From a beta proteobacterium AAP51 (GTDB taxonomy: Bacteria; Pseudomonadota; Gammaproteobacteria; Burkholderiales; Burkholderiaceae_C): a stretch of DNA of 64,000 bases. Shown here piece after piece: positions 1-9,871 of this stretch; the first letter of the stretch is position 1, and the number at the start of each line of letters is the position of its first letter. The translations under genes were made by a program, and so were the position numbers. The notes below the pieces were generated by a model, which saw only the letters and a program-made list of their open reading frames with translations, did not search any database and was not told the DNA's origin. The stretch is from positions 1 through 64,000 of the forward strand of contig LJHT01000091.1 of NCBI GenBank assembly GCA_001295905.1, read 5' to 3'.

Positions 1-62
1 TTGCCATCCGTGAAGGCGGCCGCACCGTCGGCGCCGGCGTCGTGGCCAAGATCATCGAATAA
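1..62 (+). CDS. tuf: Elongation factor Tu, C-terminal end (partial)
   Basis: Only the last 19 codons are present. They read AIREGGRTVGAGVVAKIIE before a TAA stop, which is the strongly conserved end of EF-Tu domain 3. EF-Tu delivers aminoacyl-tRNA to the ribosome. The gene continues to the left of the window and lies 9 bases before rpsJ, the usual tuf-rpsJ order in betaproteobacteria. Confidence 0.95.
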   Translation, partial: AIREGGRTVGAGVVAKIIE

Positions 63-71
63 GGGTCTGCC

Positions 72-386
72 ATGTCTGCCAAGCAAAAGATCCGCATTCG
101 CCTGAAGGCCTTCGATTACAAGCTGATCGACCAGTCGGCCCTGGAAATCGTTGACACCGCCAAGCGCACCGGCGCCATCGTCAAGGGCCCCGTGCCCCTG
201 CCGACGCGCATGCAGCGTTTCGACATCCTGCGTTCGCCGCACGTCAACAAGACGAGCCGCGACCAGTTCGAGATCCGCACGCACCAGCGCCTGATGGACA
301 TCGTCGACCCCACCGACAAGACCGTGGACGCGCTGATGAAACTCGACCTGCCGGCTGGCGTGGACGTCGAGATCAAGCTGCAGTAG
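72..386 (+). CDS. rpsJ: 30S ribosomal protein S10
   Basis: A 104-residue protein of normal length for S10, with the family segments [22 protein letters not shown] and [18 protein letters not shown]10 sits in the head of the small subunit and, with NusB, takes part in transcription antitermination. The gene follows tuf closely. It is separated from rplC by almost 200 bases that hold a possible promoter and hairpins, so it may be co-transcribed with tuf as well as with the genes downstream. Confidence 0.97.
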   Translation: MSAKQKIRIRLKAFDYKLIDQSALEIVDTAKRTGAIVKGPVPLPTRMQRFDILRSPHVNKTSRDQFEIRTHQRLMDIVDPTDKTVDALMKLDLPAGVDVEIKLQ

Positions 387-411
387 ACGCAGCCACTTGC
401 GAGGGTGGCCG

Positions 412-439
412 TTGCGGGTTCGCTCGCAACGGTTATACT
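412..439 (+). promoter_or_regulatory. Possible promoter in the rpsJ-rplC spacer
   Basis: TTGCGG at 412-417 and TATACT at 434-439 are separated by 16 bases and resemble a sigma-70 promoter. The -35 element lies in a hairpin (CGTTGCG 410-416 against CGCAACG 425-431). The rest of the spacer up to the rplC start is rich in GC palindromes, for example CCCGGG 508-513 against 521-526, so the transcript would have a structured leader. Inferred from sequence only. Confidence 0.4.
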
Positions 440-583
440 CGCGGGCTTTCCTGCTCTCGGCCTTAGCGCTGAAAGACAGGCATAACCGCCCTGGAGCATG
501 TGAAATGCCCGGGACGCCGCCCCGGGCAATCGATCCCGGGATCGTGAACAAGGCGCCCACATCGTTGGGTGCTGGAGAAAACC

Positions 584-1255
584 ATGAGCATGAGCGAACA
601 GCTCGGCTTGCTGGGCCGCAAGGTGGGCATGACGCGCATCTTCACGGACGATGGCGACACCATCCCCGTGACGGTGCTGGATGTGTCCAACAACCGCGTC
701 ACGCAAGTCAAGACCGCTGCGACCGATGGCTACAACGCGCTACAAGTCGCGTTCGGCAGCCGCAAGGCCAGCCGCGTCACCAAGCCCGAAGCCGGGCATC
801 TGGCCAAGGCCGGCGTCGAAGCCGGTGAGGTCCTCAAAGAATTCCGCGTCACCGCCGAGGTGGCTGGCCAGTACAAGGCCGGCGCCGTCGTGCCCGTGAG
901 CGTGTTCGCCGCCGGCCAGAAGGTCGACGTGCAGGGCACCTCGCTGGGCAAGGGCTTCCAGGGTGCCATCAAGCGCCACAACTTCAGCTCGCAGCGCGCG
1001 TCGCACGGCAACAGCCGCTCGCACAACGTGCCGGGCTCGATCTCCATGGCGCAAGACCCGGGCCGCGTGTTCCCGGGCAAGAAGATGACCGGTCACATGG
1101 GCGACGAAACCGTCACCACCCAGAACCTGGACATCGTGCGCGTGGACGAAGCTCGTTCGCTGCTGCTGGTGCGCGGCGCCGTGCCGGGCCACAAGAATGG
1201 CCACGTGGTCGTGCGCCCCGCCATCAAGGCGCGCGTGAAGAAAGGGGCCCAGTGA
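584..1255 (+). CDS. rplC: 50S ribosomal protein L3
   Basis: A 223-residue protein. It opens with the L3 segment [12 protein letters not shown] and carries [17 protein letters not shown] and [18 protein letters not shown] near the peptidyl transferase-facing loop. I place the start at ATG 584 because GGAG at 574-577 is well spaced from it. A GTG at 569 is in frame but would include the Shine-Dalgarno sequence, and ATG 590 is a possible alternative. L3 is an early assembly protein of the large subunit. The stop overlaps the rplD start by one base. Confidence 0.97.
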   Translation: MSMSEQLGLLGRKVGMTRIFTDDGDTIPVTVLDVSNNRVTQVKTAATDGYNALQVAFGSRKASRVTKPEAGHLAKAGVEAGEVLKEFRVTAEVAGQYKAGAVVPVSVFAAGQKVDVQGTSLGKGFQGAIKRHNFSSQRASHGNSRSHNVPGSISMAQDPGRVFPGKKMTGHMGDETVTTQNLDIVRVDEARSLLLVRGAVPGHKNGHVVVRPAIKARVKKGAQ

Positions 1256-1890
1256 TGCAACTCGAGCTCCTGAATGAACAAGGCCAGGCCACCTCGAAGG
1301 TGGACGCGCCCGACACGGTCTTCGCCCGTGACTACAACGAAGCCCTGGTGCACCAGGTGGTGGTGGCCTTCCAGGCCAATGCCCGCCAAGGCACCCGCGC
1401 GCAACTCGACCGCGGTGAAGTCAAGCACTCCACCAAGAAGCCGTTCCGCCAGAAGGGCACCGGCCGCGCCCGCGCCGGTATGACCAGCTCGCCGCTGTGG
1501 CGTGGCGGTGGTCGCATCTTCCCGAACCGCCCTGACGAGAACTTCTCGCAGAAGGTGAACAAGAAGATGTACCGCGCCGGCATGGCGTCCATCCTGTCGC
1601 AGCTGGCCCGTGACGGCCGCCTGGCGGTGGTCGACGGCATCAGCATCGAGGCGCCGAAGACCAAGCTGCTGGCTGCCAAGTTCAAGGCCATGGGCCTGGG
1701 CACCGACACCAAGAACTCGGTGCTGGTCATTGCCGACCAGATCGACGACAACATCGCGCTGGCCTCGCGCAACCTGGCCAACGTGCTGGTGGTCGAGCCG
1801 CGTTACGCCGATCCGCTGAGCCTCGTCTTCTACAAGAAGGTGCTGGTGACCAAGGGCGCGATCGAGCAGCTCAAGGAGATGTTCGCATGA
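1255..1890 (+). CDS. rplD: 50S ribosomal protein L4
   Basis: A 211-residue protein with the L4 loop motif [20 protein letters not shown] followed by [12 protein letters not shown], the extension that lines the exit tunnel. I use ATG 1255, which shares one base with the rplC stop. A GTG at 1252 is also in frame. In E. coli L4 represses its own operon by acting on the S10 leader. Whether that happens here is unknown, but the structured rpsJ-rplC spacer is a candidate target. Confidence 0.97.
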   Translation: MQLELLNEQGQATSKVDAPDTVFARDYNEALVHQVVVAFQANARQGTRAQLDRGEVKHSTKKPFRQKGTGRARAGMTSSPLWRGGGRIFPNRPDENFSQKVNKKMYRAGMASILSQLARDGRLAVVDGISIEAPKTKLLAAKFKAMGLGTDTKNSVLVIADQIDDNIALASRNLANVLVVEPRYADPLSLVFYKKVLVTKGAIEQLKEMFA

Positions 1891-2222
1891 GCCGCATCAA
1901 CCCATCCCCCGCCGAGCGCAAGTACGACGAAGGTCGCTTGAGCCAGGTGCTGGTGGCTCCGATCATCTCGGAGAAGGCCACGCGCATCGGCGAAAAGCAG
2001 AACCAGGTGATGTTCAAGGTGCTGCGCGACGCCACCAAGCCTGAAATCAAGGCCGCTGTGGAACTGATGTTCAAGGTCGAGGTGGCTTCGGTCTCCACGG
2101 CTGTGCAAAAGGGCAAGGTCAAGCGCTTCGGCCGCACCATCGGCCGCCGCGACCACGTCAAGAAGGCGTTCGTCGCGTTGAAGCCGGGCCAAGAGCTCAA
2201 CTTCTCCGGGGAGGCCGCGTAA
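1887..2222 (+). CDS. rplW: 50S ribosomal protein L23
   Basis: A 111-residue L23 with the core [16 protein letters not shown] and the basic loop [23 protein letters not shown]23 lies at the tunnel exit and docks trigger factor and SRP. The N-terminus has about ten more residues ([18 protein letters not shown]) than E. coli L23. The ATG overlaps the rplD stop by four bases (ATGA), which suggests translational coupling. Confidence 0.96.
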   Translation: MSRINPSPAERKYDEGRLSQVLVAPIISEKATRIGEKQNQVMFKVLRDATKPEIKAAVELMFKVEVASVSTAVQKGKVKRFGRTIGRRDHVKKAFVALKPGQELNFSGEAA

Positions 2223-2224
2223 TC

Positions 2225-3049
2225 ATGGCTGTCATCAAGGTCAAGCCCACATCGCCCGGCCGTCGCGCCGTGGTGAAGGTGGTGCACAAGCACCTGCACA
2301 AGGGTGCCCCGGAGGCTTCGCTGCTCGAGCCGCAGAAGCAGAACGCCGGCCGCAACAACAACGGCCACATCACGATGCGCCACAAGGGCGGTGGTCACAA
2401 GCACCACTACCGCGTGGTCGACTTCGTGCGCAACAAGGACGGCATCCCGGCGAAGGTCGAGCGCATCGAGTACGACCCGAACCGCACCGCCCACATCGCA
2501 CTGCTGTGCTACGCCGACGGCGAGCGCCGCTACATCATCGCCCCGCGCGGTGTTGAAGCCGGTGCCACGCTGTTCAGCGGCCCCGAAGCGCCGATCAAGG
2601 CCGGCAACACGCTGCCCATCCGCAACATCCCCGTGGGTTCCATCATCCACTGCGTGGAGATGCTGCCGGGCAAGGGTGCGCAGATCGCCCGTTCGGCCGG
2701 CACCAGCGTCACGCTGATGGCCCGCGAAGGCATCTACGCGCAGCTGCGTCTGCGCTCGGGTGAGGTCCGCAAGATCCACATCGACTGCCGTGCGACCATC
2801 GGCGAAGTGTCGAACGAAGAGCACAGCCTGCGCCAGTACGGCAAGGCTGGTGCGATCCGCTGGAAGGGCATCCGCCCGACCGTGCGCGGTACCGCCATGA
2901 ACCCGATCGACCACCCGCACGGTGGTGGCGAGGGCAAGACCGGTGAAGGCCAGCCGCAGGTGTCGCCGTGGAACACCCTGACCAAGGGCTACCGCACTCG
3001 CAGCAACAAGCGCACGCAGACGATGATCGTCTCGCGTCGCAAGAAGTGA
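2225..3049 (+). CDS. rplB: 50S ribosomal protein L2
   Basis: A 274-residue protein of the normal length. It has the N-terminal [17 protein letters not shown] segment and the C-terminal [17 protein letters not shown] segment, whose histidine-glycine loop reaches toward the peptidyl transferase centre. It starts two bases after the rplW stop. L2 is needed for subunit association and for tRNA binding. Confidence 0.98.
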   Translation: MAVIKVKPTSPGRRAVVKVVHKHLHKGAPEASLLEPQKQNAGRNNNGHITMRHKGGGHKHHYRVVDFVRNKDGIPAKVERIEYDPNRTAHIALLCYADGERRYIIAPRGVEAGATLFSGPEAPIKAGNTLPIRNIPVGSIIHCVEMLPGKGAQIARSAGTSVTLMAREGIYAQLRLRSGEVRKIHIDCRATIGEVSNEEHSLRQYGKAGAIRWKGIRPTVRGTAMNPIDHPHGGGEGKTGEGQPQVSPWNTLTKGYRTRSNKRTQTMIVSRRKK

Positions 3050-3060
3050 GGTCGTAGAAC

Positions 3061-3336
3061 ATGACCCGTTCACTGAAAAAAGGTCCCTTCGTGGACCACC
3101 ACCTGATGGCCAAGGTCGAGAAGGCCGCCGCCATCAAGGACAAGAAGCCGATCAAGACCTGGTCGCGCCGCAGCACCATCCTGCCCGAGTTCATCGGCTT
3201 GACGGTGGCCGTGCACAACGGCAAGCAGCACGTGCCGGTGTACGTGACCGACCAGATGGTGGGCCACAAGCTTGGCGAATTCGCCCTCACGCGCTTGTTC
3301 AAGGGTCACCCCGCGGACAAGAAGGCCAAGCGCTAA
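3061..3336 (+). CDS. rpsS: 30S ribosomal protein S19
   Basis: A 91-residue protein with the canonical [15 protein letters not shown] start, the [13 protein letters not shown] segment and the [11 protein letters not shown] motif. S19 forms a pair with S13 in the head of the 30S subunit. It lies 11 bases after rplB within the S10 operon. Confidence 0.97.
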   Translation: MTRSLKKGPFVDHHLMAKVEKAAAIKDKKPIKTWSRRSTILPEFIGLTVAVHNGKQHVPVYVTDQMVGHKLGEFALTRLFKGHPADKKAKR

Positions 3337-3348
3337 GGAGCCCTCGCA

Positions 3349-3678
3349 ATGGAAACCAAAGCAATCGCCCGCGGTGTGCGCCTGTCCTCGGACAAGGGCC
3401 GCCTGGTGGCCGACATGATCCGCGGAAAGACCGTGGCGCAGGCCGTGAACATCCTCAGCTTCACGCAGAAGAAGGCCGCCGGCATCATCAAGAAGGTTGT
3501 CGATTCGGCTGTGGCCAACGCCGAGCACAACGACGGCGCCGACATCGACGAGCTGAAGATCAAGTCGATCTACGTCGAGCAGGGCACGGTGCTCAAGCGC
3601 TTTTCGGCTCGCGCCAAAGGCCGTGGTGCCCGCATCAGCAAGGGCACCTGTCACATCTACGTGACCGTCGGCAACTGA
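3349..3678 (+). CDS. rplV: 50S ribosomal protein L22
   Basis: A 109-residue protein of normal length with the core [19 protein letters not shown] and the hairpin segment [21 protein letters not shown], which corresponds to the L22 extension lining the exit tunnel next to L4. An AAGGAG Shine-Dalgarno sequence precedes the ATG. Confidence 0.97.
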   Translation: METKAIARGVRLSSDKGRLVADMIRGKTVAQAVNILSFTQKKAAGIIKKVVDSAVANAEHNDGADIDELKIKSIYVEQGTVLKRFSARAKGRGARISKGTCHIYVTVGN

Positions 3679-3693
3679 GGCACTGGAAAGACT

Positions 3694-4584
3694 ATGGGAC
3701 AAAAAATCCACCCGACCGGTTTCCGCCTCGCCGTCACGCGCGCCTGGCAGAGCCGCTGGTTCGCCACCAAGGGCAACTTCGCCACCATGCTGGCCGAAGA
3801 CCTGAAGGTGCGTGAATACCTGAAGGCCAAGCTCAAGAGCGCGGCCGTCTCGCGCATCCTGATCGAGCGCCCCGCCAAGAACGCACGCATCACCATCTTC
3901 TCGGCGCGCCCGGGCGTGGTGATCGGCAAGAAGGGCGAGGACATCGAGAACCTGAAGGCCGAACTGGGCCGCCGCCTGGGCGTGCCGGTGGCAGTGAACA
4001 TCGAAGAAATCCGCAAGCCGGAAGTCGATGCGCAGCTGATCGCCGACAGCATCACGCAGCAGCTCGAAAAGCGCATCATGTTCCGCCGCGCCATGAAGCG
4101 CGCGATGCAGAACGCCATGCGCCTGGGCGCTCAGGGCATCAAGATCATGAGCTCGGGCCGCCTGAATGGCATTGAAATCGCCCGCTGCGAGTGGTACCGC
4201 GAAGGCCGCGTGCCGCTTCACACCCTGAAGGCCGACATCGACTACGGCTTCAGCGAAGCCAAGACGACCTACGGCGTCATTGGCGTGAAGGTGTGGGTCT
4301 ACCGTGGTGACCGCCTGGCCAATGGCGAAGCGCCGCAGCTGCCCAAGACCGAAGGCGACAACGACCGCCGCGACCGCCGTGGCCCGCGCCCCGGCGACCG
4401 GCCCGGTGCCCCGGGTGGCCGTGGTCGCCCCGGTGCTGACCGTGCGCCGGCCCCCCGTGGCGAACTGACGACTGCTGCAGCGCCTGCCGCGCCCGCTGCC
4501 GATGGCCCGAAGGGCCCGGCGGTCAAGCGCGTGCGCCGCGCCACACCGGCCACGCCGGCGGCTGGCGAGACCAAAGGAGAATAA
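3694..4584 (+). CDS. rpsC: 30S ribosomal protein S3 with long C-terminal tail
   Basis: Residues 1 to about 210 are ordinary S3: a KH domain with the GXXG-type segment [14 protein letters not shown], then [19 protein letters not shown] and the mRNA-entry region. With 296 residues it is some 60 longer than E. coli S3. The extra part is a low-complexity tail rich in Pro, Ala, Arg, Gly and Asp (starting near [17 protein letters not shown]), probably disordered. S3 forms part of the mRNA entry channel and helicase activity. Spacing to rplP is two bases. Confidence 0.96.
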   Translation: MGQKIHPTGFRLAVTRAWQSRWFATKGNFATMLAEDLKVREYLKAKLKSAAVSRILIERPAKNARITIFSARPGVVIGKKGEDIENLKAELGRRLGVPVAVNIEEIRKPEVDAQLIADSITQQLEKRIMFRRAMKRAMQNAMRLGAQGIKIMSSGRLNGIEIARCEWYREGRVPLHTLKADIDYGFSEAKTTYGVIGVKVWVYRGDRLANGEAPQLPKTEGDNDRRDRRGPRPGDRPGAPGGRGRPGADRAPAPRGELTTAAAPAAPAADGPKGPAVKRVRRATPATPAAGETKGE

Positions 4585-4586
4585 CG

Positions 4587-5003
4587 ATGCTGCAACCCGC
4601 ACGTCGCAAGTTCCGCAAGGAACACAAAGGCCGCAACACCGGCATCGCCACGCGTGGCGCGGCCGTGTCGTTCGGCGACTTCGGCCTCAAGGCCACCGAG
4701 CGCGGCCGCATCACGGCGCGCCAGATCGAAGCCGCCCGTCGTGCCATCAGCCGCCACATCAAGCGCGGTGGCCGCATCTTCATTCGCATCTTCCCCGACA
4801 AGCCGATTTCGCAGAAACCGGCCGAAGTGCGCATGGGTAACGGCAAGGGCAACCCCGAGTACTACGTGGCCGAGATCCAGCCGGGCAAGGTGCTGTACGA
4901 AATCAACGGCGTGCCCGAGCAGTTGGCACGCGAGGCGTTCCAGCTGGCCTCGGCCAAGCTGCCGCTGCGTTGCACTTTCGTGGCCCGCCAGGTCGGTACC
5001 TGA
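4587..5003 (+). CDS. rplP: 50S ribosomal protein L16
   Basis: A 138-residue protein with the family start [17 protein letters not shown] and the segment [19 protein letters not shown]16 is a late assembly protein that helps shape the A site. AAAGGAG precedes the ATG. It is followed 13 bases later by rpmC. Confidence 0.97.
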   Translation: MLQPARRKFRKEHKGRNTGIATRGAAVSFGDFGLKATERGRITARQIEAARRAISRHIKRGGRIFIRIFPDKPISQKPAEVRMGNGKGNPEYYVAEIQPGKVLYEINGVPEQLAREAFQLASAKLPLRCTFVARQVGT

Positions 5004-5016
5004 CCAGGAGCAACCC

Positions 5017-5217
5017 ATGAGCAAGACATCTGAACTGCGTGCCAAGGACGTGGCCGCGCTGGAAAAAGAAGTCTCTGACCTGCTGAAGGCCCATTTCGGT
5101 CTGCGCATGCAGAAGGCGACCCAGCAGCTGACCAACCACACGCAACTGGGCAACACGAAGCGCGACATCGCGCGCGTGAAGACCATCATCGCGGAAAAGA
5201 AGAGGGCTGCGAAATGA
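5017..5217 (+). CDS. rpmC: 50S ribosomal protein L29
   Basis: A 66-residue protein starting [19 protein letters not shown], two long helices as expected for L29. The ATG at 5017 is preceded by CAGGAG. The open frame extends further upstream through rplP, but that part is antiparallel noise. L29 sits near the tunnel exit next to L23. The stop overlaps the rpsQ start by four bases. Confidence 0.95.
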   Translation: MSKTSELRAKDVAALEKEVSDLLKAHFGLRMQKATQQLTNHTQLGNTKRDIARVKTIIAEKKRAAK

Positions 5218-5504
5218 GCGAAGCACAAGTGGCCGCCCCGGCCGCTCCGGTGAAGAACACCCGCACGCTGGTGGGCCGCATCGTCAGCGACAAGCGCGCC
5301 AAGACCGTCACCGTGCTGGTCGAGCGCCGTACCGCGCACGAGCTCTACGGCAAGATCGTCGCCAAGTCGCGCAAGTACCACGCGCACGACGAAAAGGGCG
5401 AGTACAAGATCGGCGACCTGGTGGAGATTGCCGAAGGCCGTCCCATCAGCAAGACCAAGTCGTGGGTCGTGACCAAGCTGCTCGAAAAGGCCAAGCTGGT
5501 CTGA
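5214..5504 (+). CDS. rpsQ: 30S ribosomal protein S17
   Basis: A 96-residue S17 with the OB-fold segments [20 protein letters not shown] and [18 protein letters not shown]. About ten extra residues rich in Ala, Val and Pro precede the conserved start. The ATGA overlap with rpmC indicates coupling. This is the last gene of the S10 block, because a good intrinsic terminator follows. Confidence 0.96.
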   Translation: MSEAQVAAPAAPVKNTRTLVGRIVSDKRAKTVTVLVERRTAHELYGKIVAKSRKYHAHDEKGEYKIGDLVEIAEGRPISKTKSWVVTKLLEKAKLV

Positions 5505-5540
5505 AGCCGCGCGAGGCCCGGTGCCTCACGCCCATAGCAG

Positions 5541-5578
5541 AGCGGCCGGAAGCTGGAAAACCAGCCCGGTCGCTTTTT
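5541..5578 (+). terminator. Intrinsic terminator after rpsQ
   Basis: A long stem, AGCGGCCGG and GCTGG on the left paired with CCAGC and CCGGTCGCT on the right around an AAAA loop, is followed by a run of five T at 5574-5578. One G-U pair and a two-base bulge interrupt the stem. It would end the S10 transcript before the peroxiredoxin gene. Confidence 0.75.
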
Positions 5579-5600
5579 CCATCAAGCCAGGAGAACGCAC

Positions 5601-6116
5601 ATGTTGAAAGTTGGCGACAAGCTGCCCGCGGGCAGCCTGAACGAGTTCATCGAGGTCGAGGGCAACGGTTGTTCGCTCGGCCCCAACACCTTCGACATCG
5701 CCCAACTCACCGCGGGCAAGACCATCGCGATCTTTGCGCTGCCGGGTGCCTTCACCCCCACCTGCTCGGCCAAGCACGTGCCGGGCTACGTGGAGCATGC
5801 CGACATGTTCAAGGCGGCAGGCGTGGACGAGATCTGGTGCGTTTCGGTGAACGACGCGTTCGTGATGGGTGCATGGGGCCGCGAGCAGAAGACCGCCGGC
5901 AAGGTGCGCATGATGGCCGACGGCAGTGCCGAGTTCACCAAGGCCACCGGCCTGACGCTCGACCTGACGGGCCGCGGCATGGGTCTGCGTTCCAACCGCT
6001 ATTCGATGCTGGTGGTGGATGGCGTGGTGAAGTCGCTGAACGTTGAAGCGCCCGGCAAGTTCGAAGTCAGCGACGCGGCCACCCTGCTGGGCCAGACCAA
6101 GGCGCTGCAGGGCTGA
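5601..6116 (+). CDS. Peroxiredoxin, Prx5-like (AhpC/TSA family)
   Basis: A 171-residue thiol peroxidase. The peroxidatic cysteine lies in the Prx5-type motif PGAFTPTCSAKHVPGY near residue 55. The later segments VNDAFVMGAWG and RSNRYSMLVVDGVV also fit the type-II peroxiredoxins that reduce H2O2 and alkyl hydroperoxides in the cytosol. CCAGGAG precedes the ATG. The gene stands between rpsQ and rplN, where most bacteria have no gene. A terminator lies just upstream, so expression must come from read-through or from a promoter inside rpsQ. No resolving cysteine is obvious apart from the later WCVSV cysteine. Confidence 0.9.
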   Translation: MLKVGDKLPAGSLNEFIEVEGNGCSLGPNTFDIAQLTAGKTIAIFALPGAFTPTCSAKHVPGYVEHADMFKAAGVDEIWCVSVNDAFVMGAWGREQKTAGKVRMMADGSAEFTKATGLTLDLTGRGMGLRSNRYSMLVVDGVVKSLNVEAPGKFEVSDAATLLGQTKALQG

Positions 6117-6126
6117 GATTTTGTTC

Positions 6127-6152
6127 CTGGCGCTGCTTGACGGCAGCGCCAG
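6127..6152 (+). terminator. Perfect hairpin after the peroxiredoxin gene
   Basis: CTGGCGCTGC (6127-6136) and GCAGCGCCAG (6143-6152) form a perfect 10-base-pair stem with the six-base loop TTGACG. No strong T run follows, so it may be a weak terminator or a transcript-stabilising hairpin. Confidence 0.55.
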
Positions 6153-6166
6153 CTTCATGTCATACT
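6137..6166 (+). promoter_or_regulatory. Possible promoter of the spc block (rplN onward)
   Basis: TTGACG at 6137-6142 and CATACT at 6161-6166 with an 18-base spacer resemble a sigma-70 promoter. It falls in the 198-base gap before rplN, where the spc promoter lies in E. coli. The -35 element is in the loop of the preceding hairpin, so termination and restart may be linked. Inference only. Confidence 0.4.
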
Positions 6167-6314
6167 CGAACGCTTCGCTGCTTTCGCGTGGGTTGAACAC
6201 TTCACTGTTCGACTTTGGCGAAAGACAGATCCACCCATACACGGGCCCAAGACTGACTGCGCAAGTTGCTCGCCGAAAGGCGGTGGCAAAAGCAGGGCAA
6301 GTTGGGGAGACACA

Positions 6315-6683
<369 letters not shown>

Positions 6684-6709
6684 GGCGCCGCTTCGTTAGG
6701 ACCCGAACC

Positions 6710-7027
6710 ATGAACAAGATTCGCAAGGGCGACCAGGTCATCGTGACCACCGGTCGCGACAAGGGCAAGCGCGGCACCGTCACGCAGCGCGTGGACGAAG
6801 AGCGCATCGTCGTCGAAGGTGTGAACGTGGCCAAGAAGCACGTGAAGCCGAACCCGCTGAAGGGCACGACGGGCGGTGTGGTCGACAAGACCATGCCCAT
6901 CCACCAGTCGAACGTGGCGATCTACAACGCCGCCACCGGCAAGGCCGACCGCGTGGGTATCAAGCTGCTGGCCGATGGCAAGAAGGTTCGCGTCTTCAAG
7001 TCGTCGGGCGCTGAGATCAAGGCCTGA
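6710..7027 (+). CDS. rplX: 50S ribosomal protein L24
   Basis: A 105-residue protein with the KOW motif region [20 protein letters not shown], followed by RGTVTQRV and the basic [11 protein letters not shown] segment. L24 is one of the assembly initiators of the 50S subunit. It lies 26 bases after rplN. Confidence 0.97.
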   Translation: MNKIRKGDQVIVTTGRDKGKRGTVTQRVDEERIVVEGVNVAKKHVKPNPLKGTTGGVVDKTMPIHQSNVAIYNAATGKADRVGIKLLADGKKVRVFKSSGAEIKA

Positions 7028-7041
7028 GCGGAAAGAACGTC

Positions 7042-7641
7042 ATGGCAAAAAAACAAGCATCGATGGCCCAGGCGGGCCCCGCGAACCAGGGTGCCCCGGC
7101 GCAAGCGCGCCTGCAGGCCATCTACCGCGAGAAGATCGTTCCTGAGCTGATGGCCAAGTTCGGCTACACCTCGGTGATGCAGGTGCCCCGCCTGCAGAAG
7201 ATCACGCTGAACATGGGCGTGAGCGAAGCCGTCAGCGACAAGAAGGTGATGGACAACGCCGTCGGCGACCTCACCAAGATCGCGGGCCAGAAGCCCGTGG
7301 TCACGAAGAGCAAGAAGCCCATCGCCGGCTTCAAGATTCGTGAAGGCCAGGCCATTGGTGCCATGGTCACGCTGCGCGGTGTGCGCATGTATGAATTCCT
7401 GGACCGCTTCGTCACCGTGGCCCTGCCGCGTGTGCGTGACTTCCGGGGCATCAGCGGCCGCAGCTTCGATGGCCGCGGCAACTACAACATCGGTGTCAAA
7501 GAGCAGATCATCTTCCCCGAGATCGAGTACGACAAGATCGACGTGATCCGCGGCATGAACATCAGCATCACCACCAGTGCAAAGAACGACGACGAGTGCA
7601 AGGCGCTGTTGACGGCGTTCAAGTTCCCGTTCAAGAACTGA
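7042..7641 (+). CDS. rplE: 50S ribosomal protein L5
   Basis: L5 core with [20 protein letters not shown] and [18 protein letters not shown] and the C-terminal [18 protein letters not shown] segment. L5 binds 5S rRNA and contacts the P-site tRNA. At 199 residues it is about 20 longer than E. coli L5. The extension is the Ala/Gln/Pro-rich N-terminus [23 protein letters not shown] 7042 is the only start that follows rplX at sensible spacing, although an internal ATG at residue 8 could also serve. Confidence 0.96.
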   Translation: MAKKQASMAQAGPANQGAPAQARLQAIYREKIVPELMAKFGYTSVMQVPRLQKITLNMGVSEAVSDKKVMDNAVGDLTKIAGQKPVVTKSKKPIAGFKIREGQAIGAMVTLRGVRMYEFLDRFVTVALPRVRDFRGISGRSFDGRGNYNIGVKEQIIFPEIEYDKIDVIRGMNISITTSAKNDDECKALLTAFKFPFKN

Positions 7642-7653
7642 AGGCAGCAAGAC

Positions 7654-7959
7654 ATGGCCAAACTTTCCGTCAAGCAGCGCGAAGAAAAGCGCGAGAAGCT
7701 GGTTGCCAAGTACGCGAAGAAGTACGCTGAGCTCAAGGGCGCAGCGAACGACGCGAAGCTGTCCGACGAGGAGCGCTACGCTGCCCGTCTGCAGCTGCAG
7801 CAGCTGCCCCGCAACGCCTACCCCACGCGCATGCGCAACCGCTGCGCCCTCACGGGCCGTGGCCGCGGCACTTTCCGCATGTTCGGCCTGGGCCGCAACA
7901 AGATCCGCGAGCTCGCCTTCAAGGGTGACATTCCCGGCGTGGTCAAGGCCAGCTGGTAA
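7654..7959 (+). CDS. rpsN: 30S ribosomal protein S14 (zinc-independent form)
   Basis: A 101-residue long-form S14 ending [27 protein letters not shown]. The zinc-ribbon CXXC pairs of the short form are absent; one Cys remains in [13 protein letters not shown]14 lies in the head of the 30S subunit. The gene follows rplE by 12 bases. Confidence 0.97.
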   Translation: MAKLSVKQREEKREKLVAKYAKKYAELKGAANDAKLSDEERYAARLQLQQLPRNAYPTRMRNRCALTGRGRGTFRMFGLGRNKIRELAFKGDIPGVVKASW

Positions 7960-7986
7960 TCCGGCGAGAAGATCAGGAGCAAATTC

Positions 7987-8382
7987 ATGAGCATGAGTGA
8001 TCCCATCGCCGACATGCTGACCCGCATCCGCAATGCGCAGGCTGTCGACAAGTCGGTGGTCAAGATGCCGTCTTCCAAGCTGAAGACCGCCATCGCGCAG
8101 GTGTTGAAGGACGAGGGTTACATCGACGGCTTTGCAGTGCACACCGAAGGTGGCAAGGCAGAACTCGAAATCGCGCTGAAGTACTACGCCGGCAAGCCCG
8201 TCATTGAGCGCATCGAGCGTGTCAGCCGCCCCGGCCTGCGCATCTACAAGGGCCGTGACGCCATTCCCCAGGTGATGAACGGCCTGGGTGTGGCCATCGT
8301 GACCACGCCCAAGGGCGTGATGACGGACCGCAAGGCTCGCCAGACCGGTGTCGGTGGCGAAGTGCTTTGCTACGTCGCTTAA
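7987..8382 (+). CDS. rpsH: 30S ribosomal protein S8
   Basis: A 131-residue protein with [16 protein letters not shown] at the start and the C-terminal ATPKG-type RNA-binding region ([21 protein letters not shown]). S8 binds helix 21 of 16S rRNA and in E. coli represses the spc operon at the L5 gene. AGGAG lies upstream of ATG 7987; the second ATG at 7993 is a possible alternative. Confidence 0.97.
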   Translation: MSMSDPIADMLTRIRNAQAVDKSVVKMPSSKLKTAIAQVLKDEGYIDGFAVHTEGGKAELEIALKYYAGKPVIERIERVSRPGLRIYKGRDAIPQVMNGLGVAIVTTPKGVMTDRKARQTGVGGEVLCYVA

Positions 8383-8395
8383 GGGGAGCAGCAGA

Positions 8396-8929
8396 ATGTC
8401 CCGCGTAGGAAAGATGCCCGTGACCGTGCCCGCTGGTGTGGACGTCGCGATCACGGCTGAAAGCATCACCGTCAAGGGTGGCAACGGCACGCTGGTGCGT
8501 GCGGCCAACCCCCTGGTGAAGATCGAGAACAAGGCCGGCGTGCTGACCTTCGTTCCCGCCAACGACAGCACCGAAGCCGACGCCATGAGCGGCACCATGC
8601 GCGCCCTTGTGGCCAACATGGTGGGTGGTGTGGGCAAGGGCTTCGAGAAGAAGCTCAGCCTGGTGGGCGTGGGCTTCCGTGCCCAGGCCACGGGCCAGAA
8701 GCTGAATCTGCAGATCGGTTTCTCGCACCCGGTGGTGAAGGACATGCCTGCGGGCATCAAGGTCGCCACCCCGACGCAGACCGAAATCGTCATCTCTGGC
8801 GCCGACCGCCAGGTGGTGGGCCAGCTGGCCGCCGAAGTGCGCGCCTTCCGTCCGCCCGAGCCGTACAAGGGCAAGGGCATCCGCTACGTGGGTGAACGCG
8901 TGGTGTTGAAAGAGACGAAGAAGAAGTAA
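8396..8929 (+). CDS. rplF: 50S ribosomal protein L6
   Basis: A 177-residue protein starting [15 protein letters not shown], the typical L6 start, with the second repeat ending [14 protein letters not shown]. The longer open frame upstream overlaps rpsH and is ignored, because GGGGAG precedes ATG 8396. L6 lies near the factor-binding site. Confidence 0.97.
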   Translation: MSRVGKMPVTVPAGVDVAITAESITVKGGNGTLVRAANPLVKIENKAGVLTFVPANDSTEADAMSGTMRALVANMVGGVGKGFEKKLSLVGVGFRAQATGQKLNLQIGFSHPVVKDMPAGIKVATPTQTEIVISGADRQVVGQLAAEVRAFRPPEPYKGKGIRYVGERVVLKETKKK

Positions 8930-8952
8930 GGACGTCCGCAAGGAAAAGCGCC

Positions 8953-9315
8953 ATGAGCATGACCAAGAAAGAACAACGACTGCGCCGTTCGCGCCAGACC
9001 CGCGTGCGCATTGCGCTGCAGGGTGCTGTGCGCTTGGCGGTGCACCGCTCGAACCTGCACATCTACGCCAGCATCTTGTCTGGCGACGGCGAGCAGGTCC
9101 TGGCCAGTGCTTCCACTGCCGAGAAGGAAGTGCGCGAGCAACTCGCCGGCAACGGCGGCAACGTGAAGGCGGCCACGCTGGTCGGCCAACGCATCGCCGC
9201 GAAGGCCAAGGCGGCCGGCATCGAGCGTGTCGCCTTCGACCGCTCGGGTTTCGCCTACCACGGCCGCGTCAAGGCGCTGGCAGACGCGGCTCGCGAAGCC
9301 GGCCTGCAGTTCTAA
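8953..9315 (+). CDS. rplR: 50S ribosomal protein L18
   Basis: A 120-residue protein with [16 protein letters not shown] and the C-terminal [20 protein letters not shown] segment. L18 binds 5S rRNA together with L5. It lies 23 bases after rplF. Confidence 0.97.
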   Translation: MSMTKKEQRLRRSRQTRVRIALQGAVRLAVHRSNLHIYASILSGDGEQVLASASTAEKEVREQLAGNGGNVKAATLVGQRIAAKAKAAGIERVAFDRSGFAYHGRVKALADAAREAGLQF

Positions 9316-9339
9316 GCCGCGCAGCACAGGAATACCGAC

Positions 9340-9858
9340 ATGGCAAAGTTCACTCCCCGCGCGCAGACCGAAGCGAACGACGACGGGCTCAAGGAAAAGA
9401 TGATCGCGGTCAACCGCGTCACCAAGGTGGTGAAGGGCGGCCGCACGCTCAGCTTCGCCGCGCTGACGGTGGTGGGTGACGGCGACGGCCGCATCGGCAT
9501 GGGCAAGGGCAAGGCCAAGGAAGTGCCGGTGGCGGTGCAGAAGGCCATGGAATCGGCCCGCCGCAACATGGTGAAGGTGCAGTTGCGCAACGGCACCATC
9601 CAGCACAACGTGCGCGGCGCGCACGGCGCGGCCAAGGTGCTGATGGCGCCCGCCAAGCCGGGTGACGGCATCATCGCCGGCGGCCCGATGCGCGCTGTGT
9701 TCGAGGTGATGGGTGTCACCGACATCGTCGCCAAGAGCCTGGGCTCGAGCAACCCGTACAACATGGTCCGCGCCACGCTGGATGCCCTGAAGCATTCGAC
9801 GACGCCCGCCGAAGTGGCGGCCAAGCGCGGCAAGTCGGTTGAAGACCTCTTCAACTGA
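9340..9858 (+). CDS. rpsE: 30S ribosomal protein S5
   Basis: A 172-residue protein with the dsRNA-binding-like N-terminal half ([19 protein letters not shown]) and [19 protein letters not shown]5 helps form the mRNA entry site and contributes to decoding accuracy. It lies 24 bases after rplR. Confidence 0.98.
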   Translation: MAKFTPRAQTEANDDGLKEKMIAVNRVTKVVKGGRTLSFAALTVVGDGDGRIGMGKGKAKEVPVAVQKAMESARRNMVKVQLRNGTIQHNVRGAHGAAKVLMAPAKPGDGIIAGGPMRAVFEVMGVTDIVAKSLGSSNPYNMVRATLDALKHSTTPAEVAAKRGKSVEDLFN

Positions 9859-9871
9859 GCCTGGAGAAGTC

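Noticed and set aside
1871-4602. Long open frames on the minus strand across rplW-rpsC (400 and 510 codons)
   Set aside because: They are antisense to ribosomal protein genes in very GC-rich DNA, have repetitive His/Ala/Val/Arg-rich products and no ribosome-binding sites.
6922-8880. 652-codon minus-strand frame across rplX-rplF
   Set aside because: Antisense to conserved ribosomal genes; product is compositionally biased and resembles no protein.
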